From: Falsiroseomonas frigidaquae
GTDB taxonomy: Bacteria; Pseudomonadota; Alphaproteobacteria; Acetobacterales; Acetobacteraceae
Length of the DNA stretch: 64,000 nt
Direction of reading: 5' to 3'
Assembly (NCBI RefSeq): GCF_012163145.1
Contig: NZ_JAAVTX010000001.1
Span: 372,001-436,000, forward strand
Numbering within the stretch: the stretch's first letter is position 1; each line of letters opens with the position of its first letter. A model generated the notes under the pieces. That model was given only the letters and a program-made list of their open reading frames with translations, was not told the origin of the DNA and searched no databases. Below, piece after piece: positions 41,194 to 50,046 of this stretch. A program made the translations under genes and the position numbers.

Positions 41194-43209
41194 TCAGACT
41201 GCGAGATCGATGAGGCCGGGATGCATGCTGCGGCGGGGCGGCAGGGCGCGCAGCGCGGCGTCATTCGCCGCCTGGCGGCGTGCCTCGCCACGCGGCGCCT
41301 GGGCCTGGGTGCCGCCGGATTGGTCGGGGCGGCCCTGGTCGGGCTGGCCCTGGTTCGGGTTGCCCTGGCTCAGGGAAAAGGACAGCGTCGGGCCGCGCTC
41401 GCCGGCGTTCCGATCTCCGTTCCGATCTGTGGATGCCCGGTCGCCGAAGCCGGCATCGGCCAAGGCACGCTCCAGTTCCCGCGCATCGCGTTGCAGCAGG
41501 GCCAGGGTCTCGGGGCGCTCGGCGGTGATGCGGATCGCGGCCTCGCCGCGGCTGCGGTCGATCGCCACCTCGACCCGGCCGAGTTCCACCGGGTCCAGCG
41601 TCAGGGTCAGGCTGGCATCGGGGCCGAGCGCCAGGGCCACCGCGAAGGGCGCCACCTGCCGCGCCGGCCAGGCCACCTGCACGGGCGCTGCGGCGCGGGC
41701 CGGTGGCGGCGGGCGGGCCGCCAGTTCCGTGCTGGCGGCGGCGGCCGGCGAGTCGGGGCGCGCGCCAGGCTCCGTGGCCAGGGTTTTGGTGACCAGGCGT
41801 TCGGTGGCCGAATGCTCGGCGACCAGGCGCTCGGCGAGCAGGATTTCGGCGGCACGAGGCAGGGCGGCGCGGGCCGCCTCGGCTTCGACGGCCTCGGCAG
41901 CGGGATCATCCACGAAGGTGGCTTCCGCGGCCGCATCGGTGGCGGTGGCGGAGGCAGGTTCCACGACGGCCGCCCCCTCACCCGCCGCCGCCCGCGCCCG
42001 CGCCGAAGCGCCTGGCGGGGCGGCCGGCGGTAGGTTGGCGGCGGTGCCCCGCCCGGTCGCGACCGCCTCGGCCGAGCCGGCAGGCGCCCTGTCGCCTGGC
42101 CGGATGGCCGCAGCGGAGACAGGCTGTGCCGTGACCGCGGCGGAGGCCGGGGCGGCCGGCTCCGGCATGGCCGGGGCTGCGGCGGCAGGGGCGGGCTGCG
42201 CCGCGGAGGGTGGCGCCAGAACCTCCACCACCGGGACGCCGCCGGCCGGCCCGATAGCGGCCTGGCGCGCCGCGGTAGATGACGCGCCCGGAACCGGCGG
42301 GGGCTGATCCGGCATCGGTAGGGTGTCCGTGCGCGGCGCAGCAGTTTGAGGGGCCGACGCCACCGGTGAGGCTGGGCCGGACAGGGCGGAAGGCAGCGGC
42401 TCGGCTGTCGCCTGCCGGGAGGCTGGCGCGCGTGTGGCGGGCGATGCCGGCGCGGACACGCCGGCGGATGGGGGCGCCGTGGATGCCGGCGCCGGGGATC
42501 TCGGGGCGGGGGATGCCAAGCCGGACGATGCCGGCTCGTCAGATTCCGGACTGGCAGATTCAGGGCTGGTGAACTCCGGGCCGGTGAACTCCGGGCCGGT
42601 GGCTTCCGGGCCGGTGGCTTCCGGGCTGGCGGATCCCGGACCGGAGAACAGCCTCCCGGGCCGCAACGGGTCGGGCGGTCCCGGCGCGGCGGGCTCATCG
42701 GCAGCCGGCTCGGGCGGTGCCGACCCAGCCCCCACCTGCGCCGACGCCCCCTGTGCCGGCGCCACCTGTGCCGATGATGGCCGTGCCGATGAATCCTGTG
42801 CGGGCGCCGCCGTGCCGGGCGCGGGTGCGACCACCCGCTGCGGCACGGCAAGTACCGGGACCACCTGCGGCGGGGCGGGCTGGGCATCGGCCTGCGGAGC
42901 GACCGGCGCTGGCGGGACCTCGGCCATGCCGGCCGGTTCCGGCGGCGTTTCGCCCGCGCTGGGCGGCTCCGCCGGGGCCGGCACATCCGGTGCCTCGATT
43001 GCCGCCGAAATCTCGGCGGCGGGTTCAGCGACGGCCTGCTCCGCGGCCGGCGCAGGCTCCGCCGCCCCGGGCGCCGCCGCCGCCACGCCCACGGCGCGGT
43101 CCAGCAGCGCCGCGAAATCGCCGCCCGTGGCGGCGGCAGTGCCCGGGATGGTCCCGATGGCGGCGGCTTGTGGTGCCGGGGCGGGCCGGGCGGCGGGCTG
43201 GATCTGCAT
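41194..43209 (-). CDS. fliK: flagellar hook-length control protein FliK
   Basis: 671 aa from ATG 43209. FliK is secreted as a ruler and switches the export apparatus from hook to filament substrates. It has the expected layout: a long Pro/Ala-rich, poorly conserved N-terminal arm, with 5-residue repeats (ATGPE/FTGPE, about 42540-42640), and a C-terminal Flg_hook domain (LTLTLDPVELGRVEVAIDRS, AIRITAERPETLALLQRDAR, ELERALADAGF) near residues 500-600, then a Gln/Gly tail. A GTG at 43242 is in frame, but lies upstream of the predicted sigma-54 transcription start, so ATG 43209 is preferred; the mRNA would be almost leaderless. Confidence 0.9.
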   Translation of the reverse strand: MQIQPAARPAPAPQAAAIGTIPGTAAATGGDFAALLDRAVGVAAAAPGAAEPAPAAEQAVAEPAAEISAAIEAPDVPAPAEPPSAGETPPEPAGMAEVPPAPVAPQADAQPAPPQVVPVLAVPQRVVAPAPGTAAPAQDSSARPSSAQVAPAQGASAQVGAGSAPPEPAADEPAAPGPPDPLRPGRLFSGPGSASPEATGPEATGPEFTGPEFTSPESASPESDEPASSGLASPAPRSPAPASTAPPSAGVSAPASPATRAPASRQATAEPLPSALSGPASPVASAPQTAAPRTDTLPMPDQPPPVPGASSTAARQAAIGPAGGVPVVEVLAPPSAAQPAPAAAAPAMPEPAAPASAAVTAQPVSAAAIRPGDRAPAGSAEAVATGRGTAANLPPAAPPGASARARAAAGEGAAVVEPASATATDAAAEATFVDDPAAEAVEAEAARAALPRAAEILLAERLVAEHSATERLVTKTLATEPGARPDSPAAAASTELAARPPPPARAAAPVQVAWPARQVAPFAVALALGPDASLTLTLDPVELGRVEVAIDRSRGEAAIRITAERPETLALLQRDARELERALADAGFGDRASTDRNGDRNAGERGPTLSFSLSQGNPNQGQPDQGRPDQSGGTQAQAPRGEARRQAANDAALRALPPRRSMHPGLIDLAV

Positions 43210-43222
43210 GGCCGGCGTAAGG

Positions 43223-43237
43223 GCAACGACCGTGCCA
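43223..43237 (-). promoter_or_regulatory. sigma-54 promoter for fliK-flgD
   Basis: Read on the minus strand: TGGCACGGTCGTTGC, a match to TGGCACG-N4-TTGC with the -24 GG and -12 GC correctly 10 bp apart. Predicted transcription start near 43212, only about 3 nt before ATG 43209. It faces away from the flgE promoter. Confidence 0.72.
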
Positions 43238-43331
43238 GCCACGGGACGGCGCCGCCCGGCAGGGACGGGTCAGGCTACGGCAGCTTTTGCCCCCACCCGG
43301 CAGGACCGGCCGCGCGGAAGCCGTGCGGGGC

Positions 43332-43346
43332 TGGCACGCGGGTTGC
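43332..43346 (+). promoter_or_regulatory. sigma-54 promoter for flgE-flgK-flgL
   Basis: TGGCACGCGGGTTGC, again TGGCACG-N4-TTGC with correct 10-bp GG/GC spacing. Predicted start near 43358, giving a leader of about 53 nt before flgE. Together with the minus-strand copy 95 bp away, it makes an outward-facing pair, consistent with sigma-54 control of hook genes in alphaproteobacteria. Confidence 0.78.
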
Positions 43347-43410
43347 GTTTCAGCCGGCAAACCCTCTCGCGGCGCAACCGGCCGCCCGCCCCCATCGGAG
43401 ACCCCGCCCC

Positions 43411-44772
43411 ATGTCGCTGCTCGGCTCGATGACCACCGCCATCAGCGGCCTCGCCGCCCAGTCGCGGGCGCTTGGCCATGTGTCCGACAATGTCGCCAAC
43501 AGCCAGACCGTCGGCTTCAAGCGCGTCGATACCAACTTCACCAGCTGGCTCACCCGCTCCAACCTGCGGCTGCACATGCCGGGCTCGGTGGAGGCGCGGC
43601 CGGACTACACCAACACCGTGCAGGGCACGGTGGAGCAGGTGGAGAACCCGCTGGCCATGGCAATCGCGGGCCAGGGCTTCTTTTCCGTCGCCCAGGCGCG
43701 CGGCGGCCAGGGCGACGACGTGGTGTTCGACGACCGGCAGTTCTTCACCCGTGCCGGCGATTTCGCGATGGATCGCGACGGCTACATGGTGAACGGATCG
43801 GGCTACTACCTCGAAGGCTGGCAGATCCAGCAGAATGGCGAGCCGGACCGCACCAACCTGGGGCCGATCCGGATCAGCGAGCTGGTCTACAACCCGCAGC
43901 CCACCTCCGGCATCGACCTGGCCGCGAACCTGCCGGCGAATGTCGCGACGGTGGCCGCCGTGCCCGGCGCCGCGCCCTGGGCGCCGACCGAGGAACCGGT
44001 CAGCAGCGTCATCCAGATCTTCGACGACCTCGGCAACCAGCAGCAGGTGACGCTGGATTGGTGGCGGCTGGATGTCGATACCTGGCGGCTGCGGATCACG
44101 CCGGATGGCGACACCATCGCGCCGGTGGACGGCATCTTCGCCGACATCGATTTCGGCGGCCAGATCACCGCCGGCCCACCGGCCGTGGATGCCCCGGCTG
44201 GCACCATCTCCGCCATCACCCCGCTCAGCGCCACCACCGGCACGGTGCCGATCAATGAGGGCGAACCGGCTGAACTCGGCTTCACCGCCAATTACGGCTA
44301 TGGCGACCAGACCATCTCCATCGGCCTCGGCGGCTTCGGCCTGCCCACTGGGCTGACCAGCTATTCGGGCACCGAGTACAGCGTGCGCGACCTGAGCCAG
44401 GACGGCGTGCCGCTCGGTTCCTTCTCCGGCGTGACGGTGCGGGAGAATGGCGATGTCGCGGTGAACTACGACAATGGCCAGACACGCGTCGTGGCGCGCG
44501 TGCCTGTCGTGGCCTTCAACGACCCGGACAAGCTGCAGCGGCTGGACGGCCAGGCCTTCATGCGCACGGTTGAAAGCGGCGAGGCACGGGTGACGGATGC
44601 GGCGACCAATGGCGTGGGCAAGCTGGTCACCGGGTCGATCGAGCGTTCGAATGTCGATATCGCCGCCGAATTCTCCAAGCTGATCCTGGCGCAGCGGGCC
44701 TATACCTCGAACACCCGGATCGTGACCGCAGCGGATGAGATGCTGCAGGACACGATCAACATGAAGCGCTGA
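43411..44772 (+). CDS. flgE: flagellar hook protein FlgE
   Basis: 453 aa; polymerises into the hook. N-terminal rod/hook motif SLLGSMTTAISGLAAQSRAL followed by HVSDNVANSQTVGFKRVDTN; FlgE core PLAMAIAGQGFFSV and FTRAGDFAMDRDGYMVNGSG; C-terminal D0 coiled-coil segment SNVDIAAEFSKLILAQRAYT and ITVAADEMLQ-type end (TAADEMLQDTINMKR). CGGAG sits 10 nt before ATG 43411. It is first in flgE-flgK-flgL, with flgK 6 bp downstream and a sigma-54 promoter upstream. Confidence 0.95.
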   Translation: MSLLGSMTTAISGLAAQSRALGHVSDNVANSQTVGFKRVDTNFTSWLTRSNLRLHMPGSVEARPDYTNTVQGTVEQVENPLAMAIAGQGFFSVAQARGGQGDDVVFDDRQFFTRAGDFAMDRDGYMVNGSGYYLEGWQIQQNGEPDRTNLGPIRISELVYNPQPTSGIDLAANLPANVATVAAVPGAAPWAPTEEPVSSVIQIFDDLGNQQQVTLDWWRLDVDTWRLRITPDGDTIAPVDGIFADIDFGGQITAGPPAVDAPAGTISAITPLSATTGTVPINEGEPAELGFTANYGYGDQTISIGLGGFGLPTGLTSYSGTEYSVRDLSQDGVPLGSFSGVTVRENGDVAVNYDNGQTRVVARVPVVAFNDPDKLQRLDGQAFMRTVESGEARVTDAATNGVGKLVTGSIERSNVDIAAEFSKLILAQRAYTSNTRIVTAADEMLQDTINMKR

Positions 44773-44778
44773 CGGTAG

Positions 44779-46308
44779 ATGAGCCTCGACCTCGCGCTTT
44801 CGGTCGCCACCAGCGGGCTGCGCCTGCTGGACCGCCAGATGGCGCGGGCGGCGGATGACATCGCCAATGCCGGCACGCTGGGCCACACCCGCAAGGCGCT
44901 GGAGGGCAACGCCCTCACCGTCGCCGGTGACGGCCAGGGCGTGCGGGCGCGGGTCATCACGCGCGACGTGGATTTCGCGGTGCAGGCGGCGCAGCAGCGT
45001 GCCGGCGGCGATGCGGCGGCGGCCGGGCTGCGCGAACGCCTGCTTGGCGGCGTGGAGGCAGCGCACGGCACGCCGGAACTCGGCGACAGCCTGGGCGGGC
45101 TGGTCACCAGCCTGCAATCCGCCTTCATCGAGCTGCGCGAGGCCCCCGCCGACCCGGTGCGCCGCAATGCGGTGGTGACGCAGGCCAATACGCTGGCCGG
45201 CCGGCTGAACCAGGTCTCCGATGCGCTCGGCGCCGCGCGGCAGGGCGCGCATGACGCGCTGCGGACGGAGGTGGCGGCGGTGAATGCCGGACTGTCCGAC
45301 GTGGCGCGGCTGAACACCGCGATCAAGCGCGAGATCGCCGCCGGCCGCAGCTCCGCCTCGCTGGAGGATGAACGGGATCTCGCGATCGGCCAGCTCGCCG
45401 GCGCGCTGGACCTGTCGGTGATCCGCGGCAATGCGGGCGATGTCACGCTGGTGGCGCGCGGCGGCATCGTGCTGCCGCTGGTGGAAGGCAGCACGCCCTT
45501 CTCGCTGGAGGATGCGACCGTCGGCACCGGCGCCTTCCATGGCGGCGCCGGCACCCTGCCCGGCGTCATGCTGAATGGTCGCGACGTGACGCGGCAGCTT
45601 GCCGGTGGGCGCATGGGCGCGGCGGCGGAGCTGCGCGACGCGACGCTGCCGCGGATGCAGGCGGAGCTGGATGTGGCCGCGTCCCAGCTGGCCTACCGGC
45701 TGGAATCGCAGGGCTTGCGGCTGTTCACGGATGCCGCCGGCACGGTGCCCGATCCCACCCTGCCCTATGCCGGCAGCGCCATGATCGGCTTCGCCGGCGC
45801 CATCCGCGTGAACACCGCGGTGGCCGATGACCCGACGCTGCTGCGCGACGGCACGCATGACGTGGCGGGCGACCCGGCTGGCCCCACCGCCTTCACCACC
45901 AACCCGGAGACCGGCCCCGCGGGCTTCGAGACGCTGCTGAACCGGGTGCTGGATTTCAGCTTCGGCGCGGAACAGGCCACCGGCGTGGCGCAGCCGGCTT
46001 TCGCCACCGGCGGGCTGGGACCGGATGGCACGCTGTCCTCGCCGCTGTCGGGGCTGCGGACGCTGGCTGACTACGGCGCCGCGCTGGTCGCCGAGCAGAC
46101 CGGCGCGCGCGCCGCCGCGACGGAAGCCGCCGGGCGCGCCACCAGCCTGCAGGACCTGCTGGCCAGCCGGATGAGCGAACGCTCCGGCGTCGATGTCGAT
46201 GCGGAGGTCGCGGCCATGGTGCAGTTGCAGACCACCTACGGCGTCAATGCGCGCGTCATCTCCACCATCCAGGCGATGTGGGACGCGCTGTTCAGCGCGG
46301 TCCGCTGA
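44779..46308 (+). CDS. flgK: hook-filament junction protein FlgK (HAP1)
   Basis: 509 aa. N-terminal SLDLALSVATSGLRLLDRQM and DDIANAGTLGHTRKALE resemble the FlgK D0 segment; the middle has ALGAARQGAHDALRTEVAAV and NAGLSDVARLNTAIKREIAA; the C-terminus RSGVDVDAEVAAMVQLQTTY, NARVISTIQAMWDAL is the matching D0 helix. Usual FlgK is about this length or slightly longer. It starts 6 bp after flgE and ends 14 bp before flgL, so the three are one operon. Confidence 0.9.
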   Translation: MSLDLALSVATSGLRLLDRQMARAADDIANAGTLGHTRKALEGNALTVAGDGQGVRARVITRDVDFAVQAAQQRAGGDAAAAGLRERLLGGVEAAHGTPELGDSLGGLVTSLQSAFIELREAPADPVRRNAVVTQANTLAGRLNQVSDALGAARQGAHDALRTEVAAVNAGLSDVARLNTAIKREIAAGRSSASLEDERDLAIGQLAGALDLSVIRGNAGDVTLVARGGIVLPLVEGSTPFSLEDATVGTGAFHGGAGTLPGVMLNGRDVTRQLAGGRMGAAAELRDATLPRMQAELDVAASQLAYRLESQGLRLFTDAAGTVPDPTLPYAGSAMIGFAGAIRVNTAVADDPTLLRDGTHDVAGDPAGPTAFTTNPETGPAGFETLLNRVLDFSFGAEQATGVAQPAFATGGLGPDGTLSSPLSGLRTLADYGAALVAEQTGARAAATEAAGRATSLQDLLASRMSERSGVDVDAEVAAMVQLQTTYGVNARVISTIQAMWDALFSAVR

Positions 46309-46322
46309 GCGGAGGCCAGCCA

Positions 46323-47363
46323 TTGTCCATCATCGGCAGCATCGGCAATCTCGCGGTGGACCAGGCGGCGCTGCGGCTGCGCCTGGACAATGCCTCCCGC
46401 CAGGTCTCCACCGGACAGAAGGCGGAGGTGTTCGGCGACCTGCGGCCGGAGGCACGGCGCGCCATCGACCTGCGCGGCGAGGTGGCGCGGCGGGAGGCCT
46501 ATTCCAACGCCGCCGACCGCGCGCTGGCGCGGGCAGATGCGGCGCAGACCGTGCTGACACGGCTGCAGGATATCGCGGCGACGGTGGGGGCGGAGGCGCT
46601 GCGCGCCAAGACCATGTCCTCCACCGGCGCCGAGGCCCTGGCCCGCACCGCCTTCGCGGCGCTGGAGGAAGTGGCCGCGCTGCTGAACACGCGGCATGGC
46701 GGCGAATACCTGTTCGGCGGATCGGACGTGACCTCGCCACCTGTGCCGGATGCCGAGAATGTCGCCAGCGGGCCGATGGCCACCGCCATCGCCGATGCCG
46801 TCGCCACGTTGGATGCGACCAACGCCGCGACCGTACTGGCGGATACGGTGACGGCGGCAACCGCTGCCGCGACCACGCCCTTCTCCGCCTTCCTGGAAGG
46901 CCCCGGGACCACGGAGGCGACCCGCGCGGTGCAGGTGGCGGATGGCGAGCGGGTGCAGATCGGCGTCTTCGCCAATCGCGACCAGGAGGGCGAGGTGGTG
47001 GCGAGCTGGGGCCGCGAATTGCTGCGGAACCTGGCGGTGATGGCCTCGGTGACTCCGGCCCTGGCGGTGGAAGGCGGCGGCTGGTCCGGGCTGATGGATG
47101 GCGTCGCCGATGCGATGGGACAGGCGGCGACCAGCCTGGCCAATGAACAGGCGATGCTGGGTTCCGCGGAACAGCGGATCGGCGCGGTGCGCGACCGGCA
47201 CCAGGACACGCTGGTGGCGCTGCGGACCCAGCTTGGATCCGTGGAGGAGGTGGACCTGGCGCAGGCCGCGGCCGATCTCAGCCAGCTCAAGTCGCGGCTG
47301 GAGGCGTCCTATGAGGCGACCGGCCTGCTGTCCCGGCTTTCGCTCGCGGCGCTGCTCGGCTGA
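46323..47363 (+). CDS. flgL: hook-filament junction protein FlgL (HAP3), flagellin-like
   Basis: 346 aa starting at TTG 46323: GGAGG at 46311-46315 lies 7 nt upstream, and the resulting MSIIGSIGNLAVDQAALRLR fits the flagellin-type N-terminus, whereas no ATG does. Features: LDNASRQVSTGQKAEVFGDL, LLNTRHGGEYLFGGSDVTSP (the FlgL hallmark GGxYLFGG) and C-terminal DLAQAAADLSQLKSRLEASY. It follows flgK by 14 bp. The TTG start may keep this low-copy junction protein scarce. Confidence 0.9.
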   Translation: MSIIGSIGNLAVDQAALRLRLDNASRQVSTGQKAEVFGDLRPEARRAIDLRGEVARREAYSNAADRALARADAAQTVLTRLQDIAATVGAEALRAKTMSSTGAEALARTAFAALEEVAALLNTRHGGEYLFGGSDVTSPPVPDAENVASGPMATAIADAVATLDATNAATVLADTVTAATAAATTPFSAFLEGPGTTEATRAVQVADGERVQIGVFANRDQEGEVVASWGRELLRNLAVMASVTPALAVEGGGWSGLMDGVADAMGQAATSLANEQAMLGSAEQRIGAVRDRHQDTLVALRTQLGSVEEVDLAQAAADLSQLKSRLEASYEATGLLSRLSLAALLG

Positions 47364-47611
47364 TGGCGCGACGCCGCGCGCCCTCTCCTCAAGCCCTGGC
47401 CTTCAACCCTGGTTAATGCCGATGCGCCATGATGCAGGGGCGTGGTGTGGACCAGAATGGGACGGGGCCGCACCACGCATCCTCGAAGGATCGAGCCCGT
47501 GGCGCAGGCCGCGTGGTGGCGAAAGATTCGCGAAGGTCGGCATTCGCCGGCACCCCGGAATGGCGGAAGTTCTTCCCCCCGCCGCCATGCCGACAGACTT
47601 GGGAGAGTGGC

Positions 47612-48088
47612 ATGTCCACGTTGGTGCTCGAGATGCGGGCCGGCGAGTTGATGGTGGTAAACGGCGCCTCGCTGCGCTTTCGCAGCCGGACCCGGGTCGA
47701 GCTGGTGGCGAAGGCGCGGTTCCTGTTCGGCAAGCAGGTGATGTCGCCCGAAGGGGCGAACACACCCTCGCGCCGGATCTACTTCGCGCTGCAATGCGCC
47801 TATGTCGGGCCGGAGGAGGAGCGCGAGACGGCGATGGCCGACGCGCACCGCCTGGTGGCCGAGTTCCAGGAGGCGACGACGTCCGACATGGCGCGGCAGT
47901 TGCTGGAGCGTTCGCTGGCGCTGGCCGAGCAGGATGAATGGTACCAGGCGCTGCGCCTGGTGCGGCATGTGATGCGGCACGAGGCAACGGTGCTGGGGCT
48001 GGATGTGCTGACCGGCCTGCCCGTGCCGGTGGCCGGGCTGGCCGCGGCGGCCGCCGCGCAGGCAGCATTGCGGCCGCATCTGGACTGA
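47612..48088 (+). CDS. flbT: flagellin mRNA regulator FlbT
   Basis: 158 aa from ATG 47612, GGGAGAG upstream. FlbT post-transcriptionally represses flagellin by acting on the 5' leader of its mRNA in Caulobacter. Features: STLVLEMRAGELMVVNGASL, RVELVAKARFLFGKQVMSPE, SRRIYFALQCAYVGPEEERE and YQALRLVRHVMRHEATVLGL. It lies directly upstream of flagellin, with a structured 204-bp gap. The 249-bp stretch before it (47364-47611) has no sigma-54 match that I can defend. Confidence 0.93.
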   Translation: MSTLVLEMRAGELMVVNGASLRFRSRTRVELVAKARFLFGKQVMSPEGANTPSRRIYFALQCAYVGPEEERETAMADAHRLVAEFQEATTSDMARQLLERSLALAEQDEWYQALRLVRHVMRHEATVLGLDVLTGLPVPVAGLAAAAAAQAALRPHLD

Positions 48089-48292
48089 GGTTTCACGAAT
48101 TTCCTGCCCCGGCGGCGCCGGGCTTTACCGCCCGTTCATGCAGGCGGGGCAGGATGCCAGGGAAAGGTCCACAAGCTTCGGACCTCTGGCCGACGGGAAC
48201 GGCGCCGCAGGCGGCGCCACCCCACCGGCCCCGCGAACGGGAGGCAAAATGCCGCCCCGGGCGCGGAACGCCTTTCGAAGGAGATGGGGACA
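48089..48292 (+). promoter_or_regulatory. structured leader region upstream of flagellin, candidate FlbT target
   Basis: 204 bp with three dyads: CCTGCCCC/GGGGCAGG (48103-48153), AGGTCC/GGACCT (48165-48185) and GGCGCC/GGCGCC (48201-48218). The ribosome site AAGGAG is at 48278-48283. FlbT is encoded directly upstream and is known to act on flagellin leaders, so this is the natural place to look; binding here is inference. Confidence 0.45.
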
Positions 48293-49483
48293 ATGTCCTC
48301 CGTCAACACCAATGCCGCCGCCATGGCGGCCATTCGCTCGCTGAACATGATCGGCAAGGACCTGGGCAAGACCCAGCAGCGGATCGAGACCAACCTGCGC
48401 ATCAGCAAGGCCGATGACGACCCCGCCGTGTTCGCCATCGCGCAGAACATGCGTGCCGACCTCAACGGCATGACCGCGGTCAAGGACAGCCTGAAGTTCG
48501 GCAAATCCGCGCTGACCGTGGCGCGCGACGCGGCGACGCAGATCTCGGATGAGCTGGGCCGGCTGAAGCAGACCATGACGCAGGGCCAGCAGCAGGGCCT
48601 GGATGCGGAGCAGATCAACAACCAGATCACCAACGCGCTGCAGAACATCGACGCCTTCGCCAATTCCGCCACCTTCAACGGCGTGAACCTGCTGGTCTCC
48701 GGCCGCACGGTGGACGGCGTCACCAACACCACCGTGGACATCGTGCGTGACATCCAGGGCGCGGTCACCACGGTGGAGGGCACCGACAGCACCTCCGACG
48801 GCCTCGACCTCACCGGCCTGTCCGTCACCTCCGCCGCGCGCACCGTCACCTTCGACGATACGCTGGCGCCGGCGAATGGCGAGATCCTGACCGTGACCGT
48901 GCAGCGCGACGTCGATGGCGACCCGGACACCGATCTCGAGGATGTCGAGATGGTGTTCGAGTTCAGCGACGGCACCGCGGCGCTGGGCACCACGCCGTCC
49001 GAGACCAGCCGTGTCTATGACGTGCAGTTCGTGGACGACGACAGCCCGCTGACCCGCATCACCACCCTGGTCACCCGCATGAAGGAAGCCGGGATCGATG
49101 CCGGCCTGAATGCGGAGGGTGAGCTGTACATCCGCGGCAACTCGCAGGACGTGACCACCGACATCACCGGCGCGACGGTGGAGGATGCGCCGGCGGACGG
49201 CACCGGCCAGGACGAGGCGATCGCGCTGGTGGAAGGCGCCATCGACCTGATGGGCACGCGGCTGGCCAATCTCGGCGCCAATATCCGCCAGGTCGATGGC
49301 CTGACGACCTTCACCACGCAGCTCAGCGACTCGATCAAGGAAGGCCTCGGCGCGCTGGTCGATGCGGACCTGGCGGAGGAAAGCGCACGGCTGACCAGCC
49401 TGCAGACCAAGCAGCAGCTGGCGACGCAGTCGCTGTCCATCGCCAATGAACAGAGCCAGTCGCTGCTCAGCCTGTTCCGGTAA
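48293..49483 (+). CDS. fliC: flagellin
   Basis: 396 aa, the filament subunit. ATG 48293 is preferred over ATG 48284 because AAGGAG (48278-48283) abuts the earlier ATG with no spacer but gives 9 nt to this one. Conserved N-terminal D0/D1 (SSVNTNAAAMAAIRSLNMIG, KTQQRIETNLRISKADDDPA, DELGRLKQTMTQGQQQGLDA) and C-terminal D1/D0 (TFTTQLSDSIKEGLGALVDA, DLAEESARLTSLQTKQQLAT, SLSIANEQSQSLLSLFR). The central D2-like region (residues about 140-290) is acidic and specific to this lineage. A strong hairpin follows the stop. Confidence 0.96.
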   Translation: MSSVNTNAAAMAAIRSLNMIGKDLGKTQQRIETNLRISKADDDPAVFAIAQNMRADLNGMTAVKDSLKFGKSALTVARDAATQISDELGRLKQTMTQGQQQGLDAEQINNQITNALQNIDAFANSATFNGVNLLVSGRTVDGVTNTTVDIVRDIQGAVTTVEGTDSTSDGLDLTGLSVTSAARTVTFDDTLAPANGEILTVTVQRDVDGDPDTDLEDVEMVFEFSDGTAALGTTPSETSRVYDVQFVDDDSPLTRITTLVTRMKEAGIDAGLNAEGELYIRGNSQDVTTDITGATVEDAPADGTGQDEAIALVEGAIDLMGTRLANLGANIRQVDGLTTFTTQLSDSIKEGLGALVDADLAEESARLTSLQTKQQLATQSLSIANEQSQSLLSLFR

Positions 49484-49492
49484 GCCCGGATA

Positions 49493-49526
49493 GCGGGCGC
49501 CCCGGCCCTGGCGCCGGGGCGCCCGC
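49493..49526 (+). terminator. GC-rich terminator hairpin after flagellin
   Basis: Perfect 14-bp stem GCGGGCGCCCCGGC / GCCGGGGCGCCCGC with a 6-nt loop, starting 10 nt after the flagellin stop. No T run, so it may act mostly as mRNA-end protection. A second small dyad GCCGTCT/AGACGGC follows (49534-49559). Confidence 0.65.
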
Positions 49527-49652
49527 ACCCGGAGCCGTCTCACCGAAACCGAAGACGGCGAAACGGCTCAAGCTATTTCATTCGCGCATTTTCCGCGTCG
49601 CCTTGCGAAGCCGCAGGGCTTGAAGATGCCTCAGTTCCGCGCCGGAGGATCC

Positions 49653-50045
49653 ATGAGCGCTTCGCGCTACGCCGCCACCCAGAATGCCGTCGCCTCCCCT
49701 CGCGAGATCGAGCTGCGCGCCTTCCGCTACGTCAACGGGCTGATGGCCGCGGCGCGCGATACGCGGTCCCGTGCCGTGGCGCTGGAGAAGGTGCACCGGA
49801 TGTGGTCGATCCTGATCAACGACCTTGGCTCGCCCGGCAACAAGCTGCCGGCGGAGCTGCGCGGCCGGCTGATCTCGCTCGGTCTCTGGGCGCAGAAGCA
49901 GACCGACCTGCGGCTCGATGATGGCGGCAGCCTGGAGCCGCTGATGGCGCTGCATCGCGACATGATCGAGGCGCTGGAAAGCCAGCGCGGCGTCGCCGCA
50001 CCCATGCCATCCACCGTCCAGGCCTTCATCGCCCGGGTCGCCTGA
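49653..50045 (+). CDS. flaF: flagellin synthesis/secretion regulator FlaF
   Basis: 130 aa. FlaF works opposite FlbT: it is needed for flagellin synthesis or secretion in Caulobacter and Brucella. ATG 49653 with GGAGG 6 nt upstream; an earlier in-frame ATG lacks a site. Seen: NAVASPREIELRAFRYVNGL, KVHRMWSILINDLGSPGNKL, PAELRGRLISLGLWAQKQTD. It is 2 bp from the downstream DUF1217 gene, so they are coexpressed. Confidence 0.92.
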   Translation: MSASRYAATQNAVASPREIELRAFRYVNGLMAAARDTRSRAVALEKVHRMWSILINDLGSPGNKLPAELRGRLISLGLWAQKQTDLRLDDGGSLEPLMALHRDMIEALESQRGVAAPMPSTVQAFIARVA

Positions 50046-50046
50046 G

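Noticed and set aside
43270-46323. A 1017-codon open frame opposite flgE-flgK
   Set aside because: Antisense shadow of two recognised flagellar genes in GC-rich DNA; no ribosome site or motif.
47364-47611. A sigma-54 promoter before flbT (TGGCGAAAGATTCGC)
   Set aside because: The -24 and -12 elements both deviate (GA for AC, TCGC for TTGC), so it is not supportable beside the two clean sites.
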